Positions 36,479 to 45,263 are shown, numbered from the stretch's first letter. The stretch is DNA of 64,000 nucleotides from Aureimonas fodinaquatilis (GCF_008369445.1 NZ_VTWH01000002.1:310001-374000), one strand, 5' to 3'. Numbers and translations are program-made. The notes: a model not told the origin generated them from the sequence alone.

Positions 36479-36501
36479 TACTGGCTCTCTCCCAACCAGT
36501 A
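36479..36501. promoter_or_regulatory. LysR-type box TACTGG-N11-CCAGTA
   Basis: An inverted repeat with six-base arms and an 11-base centre, between the transporter operon (start 36456) and the divergent LysR gene (start 36597). It fits the T-N11-A pattern of LysR family operators, though it lies close to the operon start. Confidence 0.6.
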
Positions 36502-36596
36502 ACGTGTATCCTATTGTATATCCACGATTGTGCGATGCCGTCTAATACCTTATTGGACAAGTGGTGATATCATTTTGGCATCGCATGGAGGCGGCC

Positions 36597-37502
36597 ATGA
36601 ATGACAGGCAGTTGGACTATTTTGTCGCCATTTCAGATGCGGGAAGTTTTCGCAAAGCGGCCGAAACGCTTCATATTGCACAGCCTGCTCTGACCCGGCA
36701 GATGAAGCAGCTTGAGCAGGACTTCGGGGTGCCCCTGTTCTTTCGCAGCAGCAAGGGAGTCATGCTGACTGAGGCAGGATTGCTTCTCCTGGAGCGGGCG
36801 CGGTTTCTGCGTCGCCACAGAGAACAAACCCGGGCAGATGTTGCAGCCCGTGGCACTGTGCCGTCTGGCCGGGTTGGCTTTGGTGCGCCGCCCTCAATCG
36901 CCGATATCCTGTTTCAGCCTCTGGCCGTCAGCTATCTGGAAAAATATACAAATGTGCAGCTCAATTTTTTTGAAGGGGTAGGTCGTCTGCACGAGTGGCT
37001 GTTCAGCGGCGATATTGATCTTGCCATACTGCCAAACAGCCGCCTTCTGGATTCACGGGAATATGAGCGTGTGGAGTTCGTCGCAGAGCCTATGTATGTC
37101 ATCGGCGCAAAGGGCGCGTTTGACGCGCAGGATGAAATGTCGGCCGAAAAGGTTGTGCAATTGCCGCTGATCCTCACGCCAGCACCCAGCACCGTGCGTG
37201 GGCTGATAGACCGGCTGGTTGGACAGGACACCCGACAGTTGCGAATTGTAGCGGAAACGGAAAGTGCCAGGGTGCAGAAAAATCTCGTCGCGGCGGGTCT
37301 CGGGTTTGCGATTCTTCCGCACAGCGCGGTTTATGAAGATCAGCGCACCGGCCAGCTTTCAACCTGCAGAATTGCCAACTGGAATTTGCATCGCGTTCTG
37401 GCGTGGCGTTCCGACAGGCCGTTGACTGCGGCGGTTTCCCGGATGATCGAGCACACCACTCAGATCATGAAGCGTCTGGACGCACAGGGAGCGTTTGGCT
37501 AA
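36597..37502 (+). CDS. LysR family transcriptional regulator
   Basis: A 301-residue regulator with a standard N-terminal winged helix (RQLDYFVAISDAGSFRKAAE, then LHIAQPALTRQMKQLEQDFGVPLF) and a periplasmic-binding-protein-like effector domain (VGFGAPPSIADILFQPLA, LAILPNSRLLDS, GLGFAILPHSAVYED). It is divergent from the TauABC-like/OCD/CocE operon and is the obvious candidate activator. The ATG at 36597 has ATGGAGG six or seven bases upstream. The frame starting at 36561 lacks a signal. Confidence 0.9.
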   Translation: MNDRQLDYFVAISDAGSFRKAAETLHIAQPALTRQMKQLEQDFGVPLFFRSSKGVMLTEAGLLLLERARFLRRHREQTRADVAARGTVPSGRVGFGAPPSIADILFQPLAVSYLEKYTNVQLNFFEGVGRLHEWLFSGDIDLAILPNSRLLDSREYERVEFVAEPMYVIGAKGAFDAQDEMSAEKVVQLPLILTPAPSTVRGLIDRLVGQDTRQLRIVAETESARVQKNLVAAGLGFAILPHSAVYEDQRTGQLSTCRIANWNLHRVLAWRSDRPLTAAVSRMIEHTTQIMKRLDAQGAFG

Positions 37503-37508
37503 CCGGCA

Positions 37509-38078
37509 TCAGCGCACAACGACCCGATGGAACCGAACAATTTCGCTGCCGGCATTGGCATATGCGTAAGTCTGCGCACTGCTGTAGATCGCAAAGTCTC
37601 CAGCCTCAACAGTGACCACGCCGTCCTGTTTTTCGATGCGCAGCCGCCCCGAATTCACAGCAATCATCTCGTGCCAGCCAGCCGGATCAGGCTCTGCCTG
37701 ATACCGCTCCCCTACGGCGAGCGACCAGACCCAGAGCTGCGCTTCCTGTGAAGCGGGTACACTGCCCAGGAGAACAGCCTGGCTATCGGCACTGTTCCCG
37801 CGCCAGACAACTGCTTCGATACGCTGGCTGTTGACTTCGGGATCCACAACCATTGCCACAAAATCCACCCCCAGCGCGCTCGCCAGTTTATCAAGGCTCG
37901 AAAGACTGACATTGGTGTCCCCGCCTTCGAGGTTGACAATCATGCGTCTGCTGACCCCTGCCGCTTCAGCAAGTGCTGTCTGGCTCAAACCCGCATCCCT
38001 GCGAAGGCGACGCAGATTGCTCGATACGTGGCCGAGAACATTGTCGCGACCATCTTGACTGTGCAATATAATGCTCAT
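37509..38078 (-). CDS. XRE-type helix-turn-helix regulator with cupin sensor domain
   Basis: A 189-residue repressor-like protein. The N-terminal lambda-type helix-turn-helix is complete (SSNLRRLRRDAGLSQTALAEAAGVSRRMIVNLE). A C-terminal cupin (WHEMIAVNSGRLRIEKQDGVVTVEAGDFAIYSS) could bind a small ligand. It is divergent from an EamA transporter with only 11 bases between start codons, so both promoters overlap the coding ends. An inverted repeat (38068-38091) covers both starts. The likely job is control of the transporter and itself. Confidence 0.9.
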   Translation of the reverse strand: MSIILHSQDGRDNVLGHVSSNLRRLRRDAGLSQTALAEAAGVSRRMIVNLEGGDTNVSLSSLDKLASALGVDFVAMVVDPEVNSQRIEAVVWRGNSADSQAVLLGSVPASQEAQLWVWSLAVGERYQAEPDPAGWHEMIAVNSGRLRIEKQDGVVTVEAGDFAIYSSAQTYAYANAGSEIVRFHRVVVR

Positions 38079-38091
38079 AACAAGGCATTAT
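38068..38091. promoter_or_regulatory. operator spanning both divergent start codons
   Basis: ATAATGC-N10-GCATTAT is a perfect seven-base inverted repeat. The XRE start codon lies between the arms and the EamA start codon overlaps the right arm. Binding here would block transcription of both genes and possibly loading of ribosomes on leader-poor transcripts. Confidence 0.7.
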
Positions 38092-39007
38092 GATACACAT
38101 TCTCGCTCCCTGTAAAGTCTCATTCTCGCGTCAGGAGCTGGCGCTGATCGTCGTCACAATGGTGTGGGGGGCAACATTCCTGATTGTCCACACAGCAATG
38201 GCGCACAGTGGCCCCCTGTTTCTGGTGGGGTTGCGCTTTGCTGCGGCGGGCGTGCTTGCGGCATTGATTTTTCACCGTCAACTTCGCGGTTTGACCCGGC
38301 TCGACGTGATCGCCGGTTGCGCGATCGGGTTCACGATATTCCTTGGCTATTCTCTGCAGACCTACGGTCTTCAAACGATCAACAGCAGCACATCGGCCTT
38401 TCTGACAGCGCTCTACGTGCCGATGGTACCCTTGCTGCAATGGGGGCTCATGCGCAAACCGCCACGCGCGATGACATGGGTGGGAATTGGTCTGGCTTTT
38501 ACCGGCCTGTTGCTTCTGGCTGGCCCCAACGCGTTACAGGTCGGGCTTGGTCGTGGCGAAGTGGTTACCGTCATCAGTGCCGTTGCAATTGCGGCCGAGA
38601 TCATTCTCATCAGTCGCTATGCACCCCTGGTGGACAGCGCCCGGGTCACCGTCGTTCAACTGCTGGCCGCTTCCATTTTCGCCTTTGCAACGATGCCTCT
38701 TGCTGGTGAACATATTCCCGGCTTCTCGTGGGTCTGGGTTTTGGCAGGTGTGGGGCTGGGCGCAGCAAGTGCCGTTATTCAGCTTACAATGAACTGGGCT
38801 CAGAAGTCCGTGTCATCAACGCGCGCGACGATCATTTATGCTGGCGAGCCTGTGTGGGCCGGAATTGTGGGCCGTCTGGCTGGCGATCGCCTGCCTGCGC
38901 TGGCCTTTGTCGGCGCAGCCTTCATCATTGCAGGCGTAATCGTCAGTGAGCTTAAGCTGAAAAGCGCGCGCAAGCTCGATCTGCCGCTCGACACCAGATC
39001 TGTGTAA
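38090..39007 (+). CDS. EamA/DMT family transporter
   Basis: A 305-residue inner-membrane exporter of the drug/metabolite superfamily with ten hydrophobic helices in two EamA repeats (LALIVVTMVWGATFLIVHTA and, in the second half, AIAAEIILISRYAP to ATIIYAGEPVWAGIVGRLAG). Such proteins export amino acids, purines or other metabolites. The substrate is unknown. The ATG at 38090 has AAGG close by. Its short spacing to the divergent XRE-cupin gene suggests tight control by that regulator. The ligand may be a metabolite exported by this protein. Confidence 0.85.
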   Translation: MIHILAPCKVSFSRQELALIVVTMVWGATFLIVHTAMAHSGPLFLVGLRFAAAGVLAALIFHRQLRGLTRLDVIAGCAIGFTIFLGYSLQTYGLQTINSSTSAFLTALYVPMVPLLQWGLMRKPPRAMTWVGIGLAFTGLLLLAGPNALQVGLGRGEVVTVISAVAIAAEIILISRYAPLVDSARVTVVQLLAASIFAFATMPLAGEHIPGFSWVWVLAGVGLGAASAVIQLTMNWAQKSVSSTRATIIYAGEPVWAGIVGRLAGDRLPALAFVGAAFIIAGVIVSELKLKSARKLDLPLDTRSV

Positions 39008-39039
39008 CCCAATGTCTGACATGCCTGGAGCAGCCCTGC

Positions 39040-39954
39040 TTATGAAGCGTCTGGGCGCACCGGTAGCGTCTGGGTGACGCCGCCGCTAGGCGGTGGCGGT
39101 GGGTTGGGATGAACACGCTGCGCCAGCCAAATTCCCAACATGACAAGACCTGCGCCGGCATATTGCAGAAGCGTCAGCTTTTCTCCAAGGAAAACCCAGC
39201 CCAGCACCACGGCAGTGACGGGGCTCAGGAAACCCAGTGTAGAAACCAGCGACGGTTCCAGACGGCTAAGCCCGCGAAACCAGAAGTAGGTGGTAAAAGC
39301 CGCGCCAAAAATTGAAAGCCAGACAAGCCCCGAAATATTGGCGAATGTCAGAGTTGGCAGCGGTGGCTCCAGCAGAAATGCCACCGGAACCAGCAGCAGG
39401 CCTGCCGCTGTCAGCTGCCATGCTGTGAATGTCAGTGCGGACACAGGCGGTTGCCAGCGCCTGCTCAGCACCACACCCAATGCCATGGAAGCGGATGCAA
39501 ACAGACCTGCTGCAACACCCAGTAGGTCAACTTTCGCTTCCGGCCCCAAAACCACCAGGGCAACTCCGAACAGTCCGGAAATGGCACCCAGCAATGACAG
39601 GGCACGAATTCTGTGCCCAAGAAGTCCATAGGCCAGGAAAATGACCACAAGCGGCTGGACAGCGCCCAGCGTTGCAGCAACGCCGCCGGGCAACCTGTAG
39701 GCGGATATGAACAGAAAGATCCAGAACACTGAAAAATTCAGTCCGCCCAGAAGGAAAACCCGCCACCACCACTGCACGCTTGGCGGCAATTGCCGCGACA
39801 AAGCCAGCAGCAGAAAACCCGCTGGCAAGGCACGCAACATCGCATTTGTTATCGGATAACCAGCCGGTAACAATTCACTTGTGACGATGTAGGTGCTTCC
39901 CCAGATTGCTGGCGCAATGGCCGTCAGCAGCAGGTCGACATGGCGGGTTTTCAT
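39040..39954 (-). CDS. EamA/DMT family transporter (second copy)
   Basis: A 304-residue ten-helix exporter, clearly different from the one at 38090. It starts HVDLLLTAIAPAIWGSTYIVTSELLPAGYP, a pattern typical of the RhaT/YedA-like EamA branch, with the second repeat at AFTTYFWFRGLSRLEPSLVSTLGFLSPVTAVVLG. The C-terminal tail is proline-rich (RVHPNPPPPPSGG). The substrate is unknown. It is convergent with the first EamA gene and 20 bp downstream of the yghU stop on the same strand, so cotranscription with yghU is possible. Confidence 0.85.
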   Translation of the reverse strand: MKTRHVDLLLTAIAPAIWGSTYIVTSELLPAGYPITNAMLRALPAGFLLLALSRQLPPSVQWWWRVFLLGGLNFSVFWIFLFISAYRLPGGVAATLGAVQPLVVIFLAYGLLGHRIRALSLLGAISGLFGVALVVLGPEAKVDLLGVAAGLFASASMALGVVLSRRWQPPVSALTFTAWQLTAAGLLLVPVAFLLEPPLPTLTFANISGLVWLSIFGAAFTTYFWFRGLSRLEPSLVSTLGFLSPVTAVVLGWVFLGEKLTLLQYAGAGLVMLGIWLAQRVHPNPPPPPSGGVTQTLPVRPDAS

Positions 39955-39974
39955 ATATTCAGGGATTTCGTGTG

Positions 39975-40832
39975 TTATCCGGCAATCTTATCCTGCGTTT
40001 TCGTATCAAAATCGCTGGCGTCATGCCGTTCATGCAACTGCTCGGCAGGATCACCGTTCAGCCGGTTGACAATACGGCCGCGTTGCACCGCTGGCCGCGC
40101 CAGCAGTGTGTCGGCCCATCTGTGGACATTCTTGTATTCATCGACTGACAGAAATTCTGCGCCATTGTAAAGCCAGCCCTTGATCAGGCCGCCATACCAC
40201 GGAAATACAGCAATATCGGCAATCGTATAATTGTCGCCGCCCAGATAGGCGCTTTCAGAAAGCCGTTTGTCCAGCACATCAAGCTGGCGCTTGGTTTCCA
40301 TGGCAAACCGGTCGATGGCATACTGAATCTTGATCGGCGCGTAGGCATAAAAATGGCCGAACCCGCCGCCAAGATACGGAGCACTGCCGATCTGCCAGAA
40401 CAGCCAGGACAGGGTTTCGGCCCGTTCGGCCGGATCTTGAGGCAGAAACTCGCCAAATTTTTCAGCCAGATAAAGCAGAATGGCACCGGATTCAAAAACC
40501 CGCACGGGCTTTTCGGATGAGCGATCCAGCAAAGCCGGAATTTTGGAGTTCGGGTTGACATCCACAAAACCCGAACCGAATTGTTCGCCTTCTGAGATCC
40601 GGATCAGCCAGGCATCATATTCGGCACCCGTGTGGCCGGCAGCAAGAAGTTCTTCCAGAAGAATGGTGACTTTCTGGCCGTTTGGTGTGCCCAGGGAATA
40701 GAGCTGAAACGGATGTTTGCCAACCGGCAGTTCCTTTTCCTGCGTTGCGCCGGCAATAGGTCGGTTAAGACCGCCGAAACTCTTGTCCCAAACCCAAACC
40801 TTTGGCGGTGTGTAACCAGTTTGATCCGTCAT
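39975..40832 (-). CDS. yghU: glutathione-dependent disulfide-bond oxidoreductase, YghU-type
   Basis: A 285-residue glutathione-S-transferase-superfamily enzyme of the Nu class that reduces organic hydroperoxides and disulfides with glutathione. The long N-terminal extension (TPPKVWVWDKSFGGLNRPIAGATQEKELPVGKHP), the thioredoxin-fold segment LYSLGTPNGQKVTILLEELL, and the C-terminal helical domain (LFWQIGSAPYLGGGFGHFY, YTIADIAVFPWYGG) match YghU throughout. The ATG at 40832 gives the usual start MTDQTGYTPPKVW. An inverted repeat lies in its leader. Confidence 0.92.
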   Translation of the reverse strand: MTDQTGYTPPKVWVWDKSFGGLNRPIAGATQEKELPVGKHPFQLYSLGTPNGQKVTILLEELLAAGHTGAEYDAWLIRISEGEQFGSGFVDVNPNSKIPALLDRSSEKPVRVFESGAILLYLAEKFGEFLPQDPAERAETLSWLFWQIGSAPYLGGGFGHFYAYAPIKIQYAIDRFAMETKRQLDVLDKRLSESAYLGGDNYTIADIAVFPWYGGLIKGWLYNGAEFLSVDEYKNVHRWADTLLARPAVQRGRIVNRLNGDPAEQLHERHDASDFDTKTQDKIAG

Positions 40833-40865
40833 GGCGAAAAACCCCGTTTTGCTTTCACAGGCGGT

Positions 40866-40886
40866 GCGCTCATCGCGCATGAGCGC
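40866..40886. promoter_or_regulatory. inverted repeat upstream of yghU
   Basis: GCGCTCAT and ATGAGCGC flank five bases, about 35 bases upstream of the yghU start. It could be an operator or a leader stem. No regulator gene is adjacent. Confidence 0.35.
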
Positions 40887-40994
40887 CTCCCTATGTCTCA
40901 GCTATTTGAGCCTCGCATAGCGGTTGTTCAAGAAACCATATGCCAAGCTCGCACCACTTTGCGCAAAACCGGTCTTTGCGCATCGGACAAAATT

Positions 40995-41028
40995 GCGCCT
41001 GTGCCGACCTAGCAATCAGCACAGGCGC
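40995..41028 (-). terminator. terminator of the BKACE-Liv-cyclase-SDR operon
   Basis: GCGCCTGTGC and GCACAGGCGC form a ten-base stem with a 14-base loop, followed on the minus strand by AATTTTG. It lies 45 bases beyond the stop codon of the SDR gene, the last gene of the operon. Confidence 0.78.
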
Positions 41029-41073
41029 GCACGGACCGCATGGGAGTGATCAGCCCGTGAAACCATAAACGCT

Positions 41074-41823
41074 TCAGACGGCCGTTGCGCCGCCATCCAC
41101 CCGAAGGCTTGTGCCCGTAACAAGCCGCGCTGCGGGTGATGCCAGATACAAAACTGCGCCTGCGACATCTTCCGGTTGCAGAACTTCCTTCAGCGGAATG
41201 CTGGCCATGGCCGCTTCCATATAGGCCGGATCATTGAAGAAGGGCGCAGTCATGGGCGTGACAACCACCGTTGGAGCCACCGCGTTCACCCGCACCTTAT
41301 GCGGCGCAAGGTCAATGGCCATTGCCTTTGTCATGCCCTCTATCGCGTGCTTGGTCATGGCGTAAACGGTGCGGCGTGGTCCGCCAACATGCCCCATCTG
41401 CGAAGAGATGTTGACGATAGAGCCACCCGTTTCCTGCGCAGCCATAACGGTGCCGGCGGCTTGCGCCACCTTGAATGCGGCGCGTATGTTCAGCGCAATC
41501 AAAAGATCCAGCGTTTCATCATCCACATCCAGCACATATTGCAGCTTGTTGGTGCCGGCATTGTTGACGAGGATATCCAGTTGCTTCAGCGCTTTGATCC
41601 GGTTGGGCAATGCGTCGCCACGCACGTCCTCAACCCAGCTTTCCACCTGGCCGGGGGCCGCCTGCTCAAGGCTGGTCAGGTCTTCCGCCGTGCGCGCAAC
41701 CGCAATGACGCGCGCACCGGCATTTGCCAGAGCAAGGGCGCAAGCGCGCCCTATGCCCTTGCCGGCACCCGTGACAAGTGCAACCTTGCCTGCAAGTATC
41801 CCAGCCTGCCCCGCCGCGCTCAT
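41074..41823 (-). CDS. SDR family oxidoreductase
   Basis: A 249-residue classical short-chain dehydrogenase. It shows the NAD(P) motif TGAGKGIG, the NNAG motif (ILVNNAG), the catalytic Ser in IVNISSQMG and the Tyr/Lys pair in YAMTKHA, all complete. The end LRVDGGATAV is typical. Its start overlaps the stop of the cyclase gene by four bases (ATGA), so the two act together. In context it may oxidise a hydroxy acid from the hydrolase step to the beta-keto acid used by the BKACE enzyme. The substrate is inferred only. Confidence 0.9.
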   Translation of the reverse strand: MSAAGQAGILAGKVALVTGAGKGIGRACALALANAGARVIAVARTAEDLTSLEQAAPGQVESWVEDVRGDALPNRIKALKQLDILVNNAGTNKLQYVLDVDDETLDLLIALNIRAAFKVAQAAGTVMAAQETGGSIVNISSQMGHVGGPRRTVYAMTKHAIEGMTKAMAIDLAPHKVRVNAVAPTVVVTPMTAPFFNDPAYMEAAMASIPLKEVLQPEDVAGAVLYLASPAARLVTGTSLRVDGGATAV

Positions 41824-42773
41824 TTGATTGCCTGCGGATTGATGGGTGAACCTGTGCCGCCGGTGATGATCAGTGGTGGACCGCAGAAGAAGAATTCATA
41901 AACTCCGTCATTGGCGCAGTCTTCGGCCAGCTCTTTCAGGAAGAAGATTTCGCCCATGCAAAGACCCATGGCAGGAATGACCACCCAGTGCCAAGGCTGG
42001 TTTGCCTCGGTCGTTTCATTCGGGCGAACCTCAACGCCCCATGTGTCGGAGCAGATCGCCGCAATCTCTTTTTCCTGGCACCAGTAGCAGTTTTCAAACT
42101 TCACGCCGGGCGCATCGCCACCGGCATAGCCGCCCCAGTCACCCTCATCCAGGCAACGCTCCATATGTCCGGTGCGGATGATGACAAAGTCTCCCTTGCC
42201 AATTTCCACGCCCTGCGCCTTGGCGCAGGCATCGAGCTCATCATTGGAAATGCCTTCGCCGTCTTTCAGTGACGAGACGCCGCGAAAACGGGCGATATCC
42301 AGAAGTACGCCACGGCCAACCATTTTGTTTCTGGAGTGCTCGATGCCAAGGACTGAAAGACCGCGTGAGTCAATCAACCTTGCATCATGGCCGTTATAGG
42401 TCTGCTCTTCATAGAAGATGTGGCCGAGTGCGTCCCAGTGCGTAGCGCCCTGAACACAAAGGTTCAACGTGTCATCTGCATAGCGGATTTTGTTCCAGTC
42501 CTGATTGCCGGCAACGGCATCCGTGCCGGTGGCCAGCATCTGGTGGATAGGGTTGAAGCGCCCGCCATACAGGCCGCGCTGCGGGCCATCCGCATCCAGC
42601 GGAATGCCAAGGGCGAAGCTCTTGCCTTTTTTGATCAGCTCTCTGGCCGCAACAATATGGCCGGGCTCTACGTGGTTAAGGGTGCCGACATGGTCGTCCT
42701 TGCCCCAACGTCCCCAGTTGGACAGCTTTTTGGAAGCTTCCTCAATTGCTGCCTTGCCTACCTTGATATCCAT
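41820..42773 (-). CDS. cyclase family hydrolase (kynurenine-formamidase-like)
   Basis: A 317-residue metal hydrolase of the cyclase superfamily (PF04199), which includes kynurenine formamidase and isatin hydrolase. The family metal site HxGTHxDxPxH appears in modified form as GATHWDALGHIFYEEQTYNG, with the second region GDFVIIRTGHMERCL. The C-terminal region SDTWGVEVRPNETTEANQPWHWVVIP is typical of the longer bacterial members. It should open an amide, lactam or similar ring. It lies directly after livF and is coupled to the SDR gene. Confidence 0.87.
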   Translation of the reverse strand: MDIKVGKAAIEEASKKLSNWGRWGKDDHVGTLNHVEPGHIVAARELIKKGKSFALGIPLDADGPQRGLYGGRFNPIHQMLATGTDAVAGNQDWNKIRYADDTLNLCVQGATHWDALGHIFYEEQTYNGHDARLIDSRGLSVLGIEHSRNKMVGRGVLLDIARFRGVSSLKDGEGISNDELDACAKAQGVEIGKGDFVIIRTGHMERCLDEGDWGGYAGGDAPGVKFENCYWCQEKEIAAICSDTWGVEVRPNETTEANQPWHWVVIPAMGLCMGEIFFLKELAEDCANDGVYEFFFCGPPLIITGGTGSPINPQAIK

Positions 42774-42803
42774 GACTGCATTTCCTCTTGTCTTATTATG
42801 TTT

Positions 42804-43538
42804 TCAGTCGCCGCCCAGATAGAGCTTGCGCACAATGTCGCTATCGCGAAGCGACTGCGGATCATCTGCCGAAAGCTCAATATGGCCGTGCACCAGCACA
42901 TAGCCGCGATCGGCAATTCGAATGGCCTGCGGAAAGTTTTGCTCTGCCATCAGAACCGTCAGCCCAAGCCGCTGCTTCATCTCGGCAATGGTGTCGATGG
43001 TGCGCGCCACCAGAATTGGCGCCAGACCAACCGAAGGTTCATCCACCAGCAGAATTTTTGGCAATGTCATCAAAGCCCGGCCAATGGCCAGCATCTGCTG
43101 TTCACCACCACTCATTGAACCGGCAAGTTGGGTCCGCCGCTCTTTCAGCCTCGGAAAGGCTTCGTAACAGAAGGCCAGGCTTTCATGCCGCTTTGCACGC
43201 GCAGCAGCGCGGAATGAACCGAGAAGAAGGTTTTCTTCCACTGTCAGCTTGGGAAAAAGCCGCCTGCCTTCCGGCACGAGAGCAATGCCCAGGCCAACAA
43301 TGTCTTCAGTTGAAAGGCGCGAAAGGTCATGTTCGACACCTTCGATTGTGGCGTGAACCGTGCCTTGCGTAGGCCGCACCTGCCCCATCACACATTTGAT
43401 GAGCGTGCTTTTGCCGTTACCATTGGTGCCAAGCAATGCCACTGTTTCGCCCGACCGTACCTCCAGATCAATGCCTGAAAGAACCTTGACTGCGCCATAG
43501 CCCGCATGAAGGCCTTTGATCGTGATGCTATTGCCCAA
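42804..43538 (-). CDS. livF: branched-chain amino-acid-type ABC ATPase LivF
   Basis: A 244-residue ATPase with Walker A LGTNGNGKST, the LivF-type region GIALVPEGRRLFPKLTVEENLLLG, signature MSGGEQQMLAIGRAL and Walker B ILLVDEPSVGLAP. The best start is TTG 43538 (GNSITIKGLHAGYG), with AAAGGG upstream, 11 bases inside the end of livG. The frame extends further but without a signal. It pairs with LivG to drive the LivHM channel. Confidence 0.92.
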   Translation of the reverse strand: MGNSITIKGLHAGYGAVKVLSGIDLEVRSGETVALLGTNGNGKSTLIKCVMGQVRPTQGTVHATIEGVEHDLSRLSTEDIVGLGIALVPEGRRLFPKLTVEENLLLGSFRAAARAKRHESLAFCYEAFPRLKERRTQLAGSMSGGEQQMLAIGRALMTLPKILLVDEPSVGLAPILVARTIDTIAEMKQRLGLTVLMAEQNFPQAIRIADRGYVLVHGHIELSADDPQSLRDSDIVRKLYLGGD

Positions 43539-44277
43539 GATAAGCCCTTTCCACGTCTTCGTGCCGCATAACCTCATGCGGATTGCCATCGGCTATTTTC
43601 TTGCCAGCCACGAGCACAACGATCCGTTGTGAAAACCGCATAACGGCGCGCATGATGTGCTCAATCAGGATGATGGCGATGCCGTCGGCATTCAGTCTTT
43701 CCAGCAGTTCGACAATTTCGTCGACTTCGCTGTCGGAAAGTCCGGCCATGGACTCGTCGGCGATCAGGAGCCTGGGGCTTGCAGCCAGGGCACGCCCCAA
43801 CTCCAGCTTGCGCAGTTCCACCTGACTGAGGTCCTTCGGGCTCCAGTCCGCCTTGCTGTCCAGACCAATGCTGGCCAGAATTTCCATTGCTCTGTTGGCA
43901 CTGCCCTCCGGCGGCGCCTCTGCAAGCGCAAACCGAAGCGGCACCTGCACGTTTTCCATCAGGCTCAGCTTGTTGAACGGGCGCGGAATTTGGAAACTCC
44001 GCACCAGGCCCATTCGCGCCCGCTGCCAGGCAGCGAGTTTGGTTATGTCCTGTCCCTGAAAGGTAATAGTGCCTTCTTCCGGTGTCAGTGCCCCAGTCAG
44101 GCAGTTGACGCAGGTGCTTTTGCCGGAGCCGTTTGGACCAATAAGCCCGACACGTTCGCCCGGTGCCACGGTGAAATCCACGGAGTCGAGTGCTGTAAAG
44201 CCACCGAAACGCTTCGTTACACCCTTGGCCTGCAGGATCGGCTGGCCGACTTGTTGATGTGGTGAAACCAGCCTCAT
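43528..44277 (-). CDS. livG: branched-chain amino-acid-type ABC ATPase LivG
   Basis: A 249-residue ATPase with Walker A IGPNGSGKST, the LivG-specific stretch LVRSFQIPRPFNKLSLMENV, signature LSQVELRKLELGRAL and Walker B LLIADESMAGL. Its signature begins LSQVE rather than LSGGQ, a normal variation of the LivG-like group. The ATG at 44277 overlaps the livM stop as ATGA. Confidence 0.92.
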   Translation of the reverse strand: MRLVSPHQQVGQPILQAKGVTKRFGGFTALDSVDFTVAPGERVGLIGPNGSGKSTCVNCLTGALTPEEGTITFQGQDITKLAAWQRARMGLVRSFQIPRPFNKLSLMENVQVPLRFALAEAPPEGSANRAMEILASIGLDSKADWSPKDLSQVELRKLELGRALAASPRLLIADESMAGLSDSEVDEIVELLERLNADGIAIILIEHIMRAVMRFSQRIVVLVAGKKIADGNPHEVMRHEDVERAYLGQ

Positions 44278-45263
44278 GACCGCCCTTTCCGAAAACGCCG
44301 CACCATTCCGACAATGCCGGTAGGCGCCACAGTGACAAAGACCACCAGCACAACGCCGACGATGAGCAGGTTGGCTGCGGAAGAAATGGTGACAGTCAGA
44401 ACCTGTTGCGTTGTTCCAAGCAGGATCGCGCCGATCACAGGTCCCCACCAGACTGCAGTTCCACCAATCAACGGCATGGCAATCGCGTTAACCGCCAGCG
44501 CAAGGCTGAAGGCGGACGGCGGATCGACATAAGTGATCAGATACGGAAATGGAGCACCGGCCATGCCAAGAATGGCACCGCTGATGGTTGTAGCCGTCAG
44601 TTTCAGTCGCAGGCTCGGCACACCGCTGGCTTCAGCGGCCACTTCATCATCACGAATGGCGGCAAGGCCCATTCCAATCCACGACCGTTCGATAGCAACG
44701 GCCACCAGAACCGCGGCCACGGCCAGAATGGTCATCAGCACCAGAAGGTAGTGCACATAGCTGGCAAAGGGCCACATGGCATCCGGGCGAAGAACATAGG
44801 CTCCGCGCGCGCCGCCCACAAAGCTCCAGTTGACGATCAGCGTTTGCAGCACGACCGCCAAAGCCAGTGTGGCAATGGAAAAGAACACCCCGCGCAGGCG
44901 CAATGTCAGATAACCGGTGCCAAGGCCCAGAAGGCCGGTCACAACCCCCGCTGCCAGAATGCTGAGTGGCAGCGGCATTGGAAGAATGTTGTTCAGCGCA
45001 ATGGTGGTGTAGCAGCCCAGAGCAAAAAAGCCTGCGGTGCCAAAGTTGACGTAACCCGCATAGCCGCCAAGAATGTTCCAGCCTGTGGAAAGCACGACAT
45101 ATTGCAGGATGACGTAGGCAGCGAGAAAGTAATACTCGCTGACCTGTGTGCCAATCAGCAGTTCCACGGCAACAAGCGCCACGCCGAACAGCAGGATTGG
45201 CAGGCTGAAAGCCTTTGGCAAAACACGCTTTGCCGCCGGGTGTGAGGTGTAGGTGCTGCTCAT
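44274..45263 (-). CDS. livM: branched-chain amino-acid-type ABC permease LivM
   Basis: A 329-residue permease of the LivM type with about eight to ten hydrophobic helices, GWNILGGYAGYVNFGTAGFFALGCY near the first third, and the coupling region WIGMGLAAIRDDEVAAEASGV. The ATG at 45263 overlaps the livH stop as ATGA and opens the natural N-terminus MSSTYTSHPAAKR. Confidence 0.92.
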   Translation of the reverse strand: MSSTYTSHPAAKRVLPKAFSLPILLFGVALVAVELLIGTQVSEYYFLAAYVILQYVVLSTGWNILGGYAGYVNFGTAGFFALGCYTTIALNNILPMPLPLSILAAGVVTGLLGLGTGYLTLRLRGVFFSIATLALAVVLQTLIVNWSFVGGARGAYVLRPDAMWPFASYVHYLLVLMTILAVAAVLVAVAIERSWIGMGLAAIRDDEVAAEASGVPSLRLKLTATTISGAILGMAGAPFPYLITYVDPPSAFSLALAVNAIAMPLIGGTAVWWGPVIGAILLGTTQQVLTVTISSAANLLIVGVVLVVFVTVAPTGIVGMVRRFRKGRS

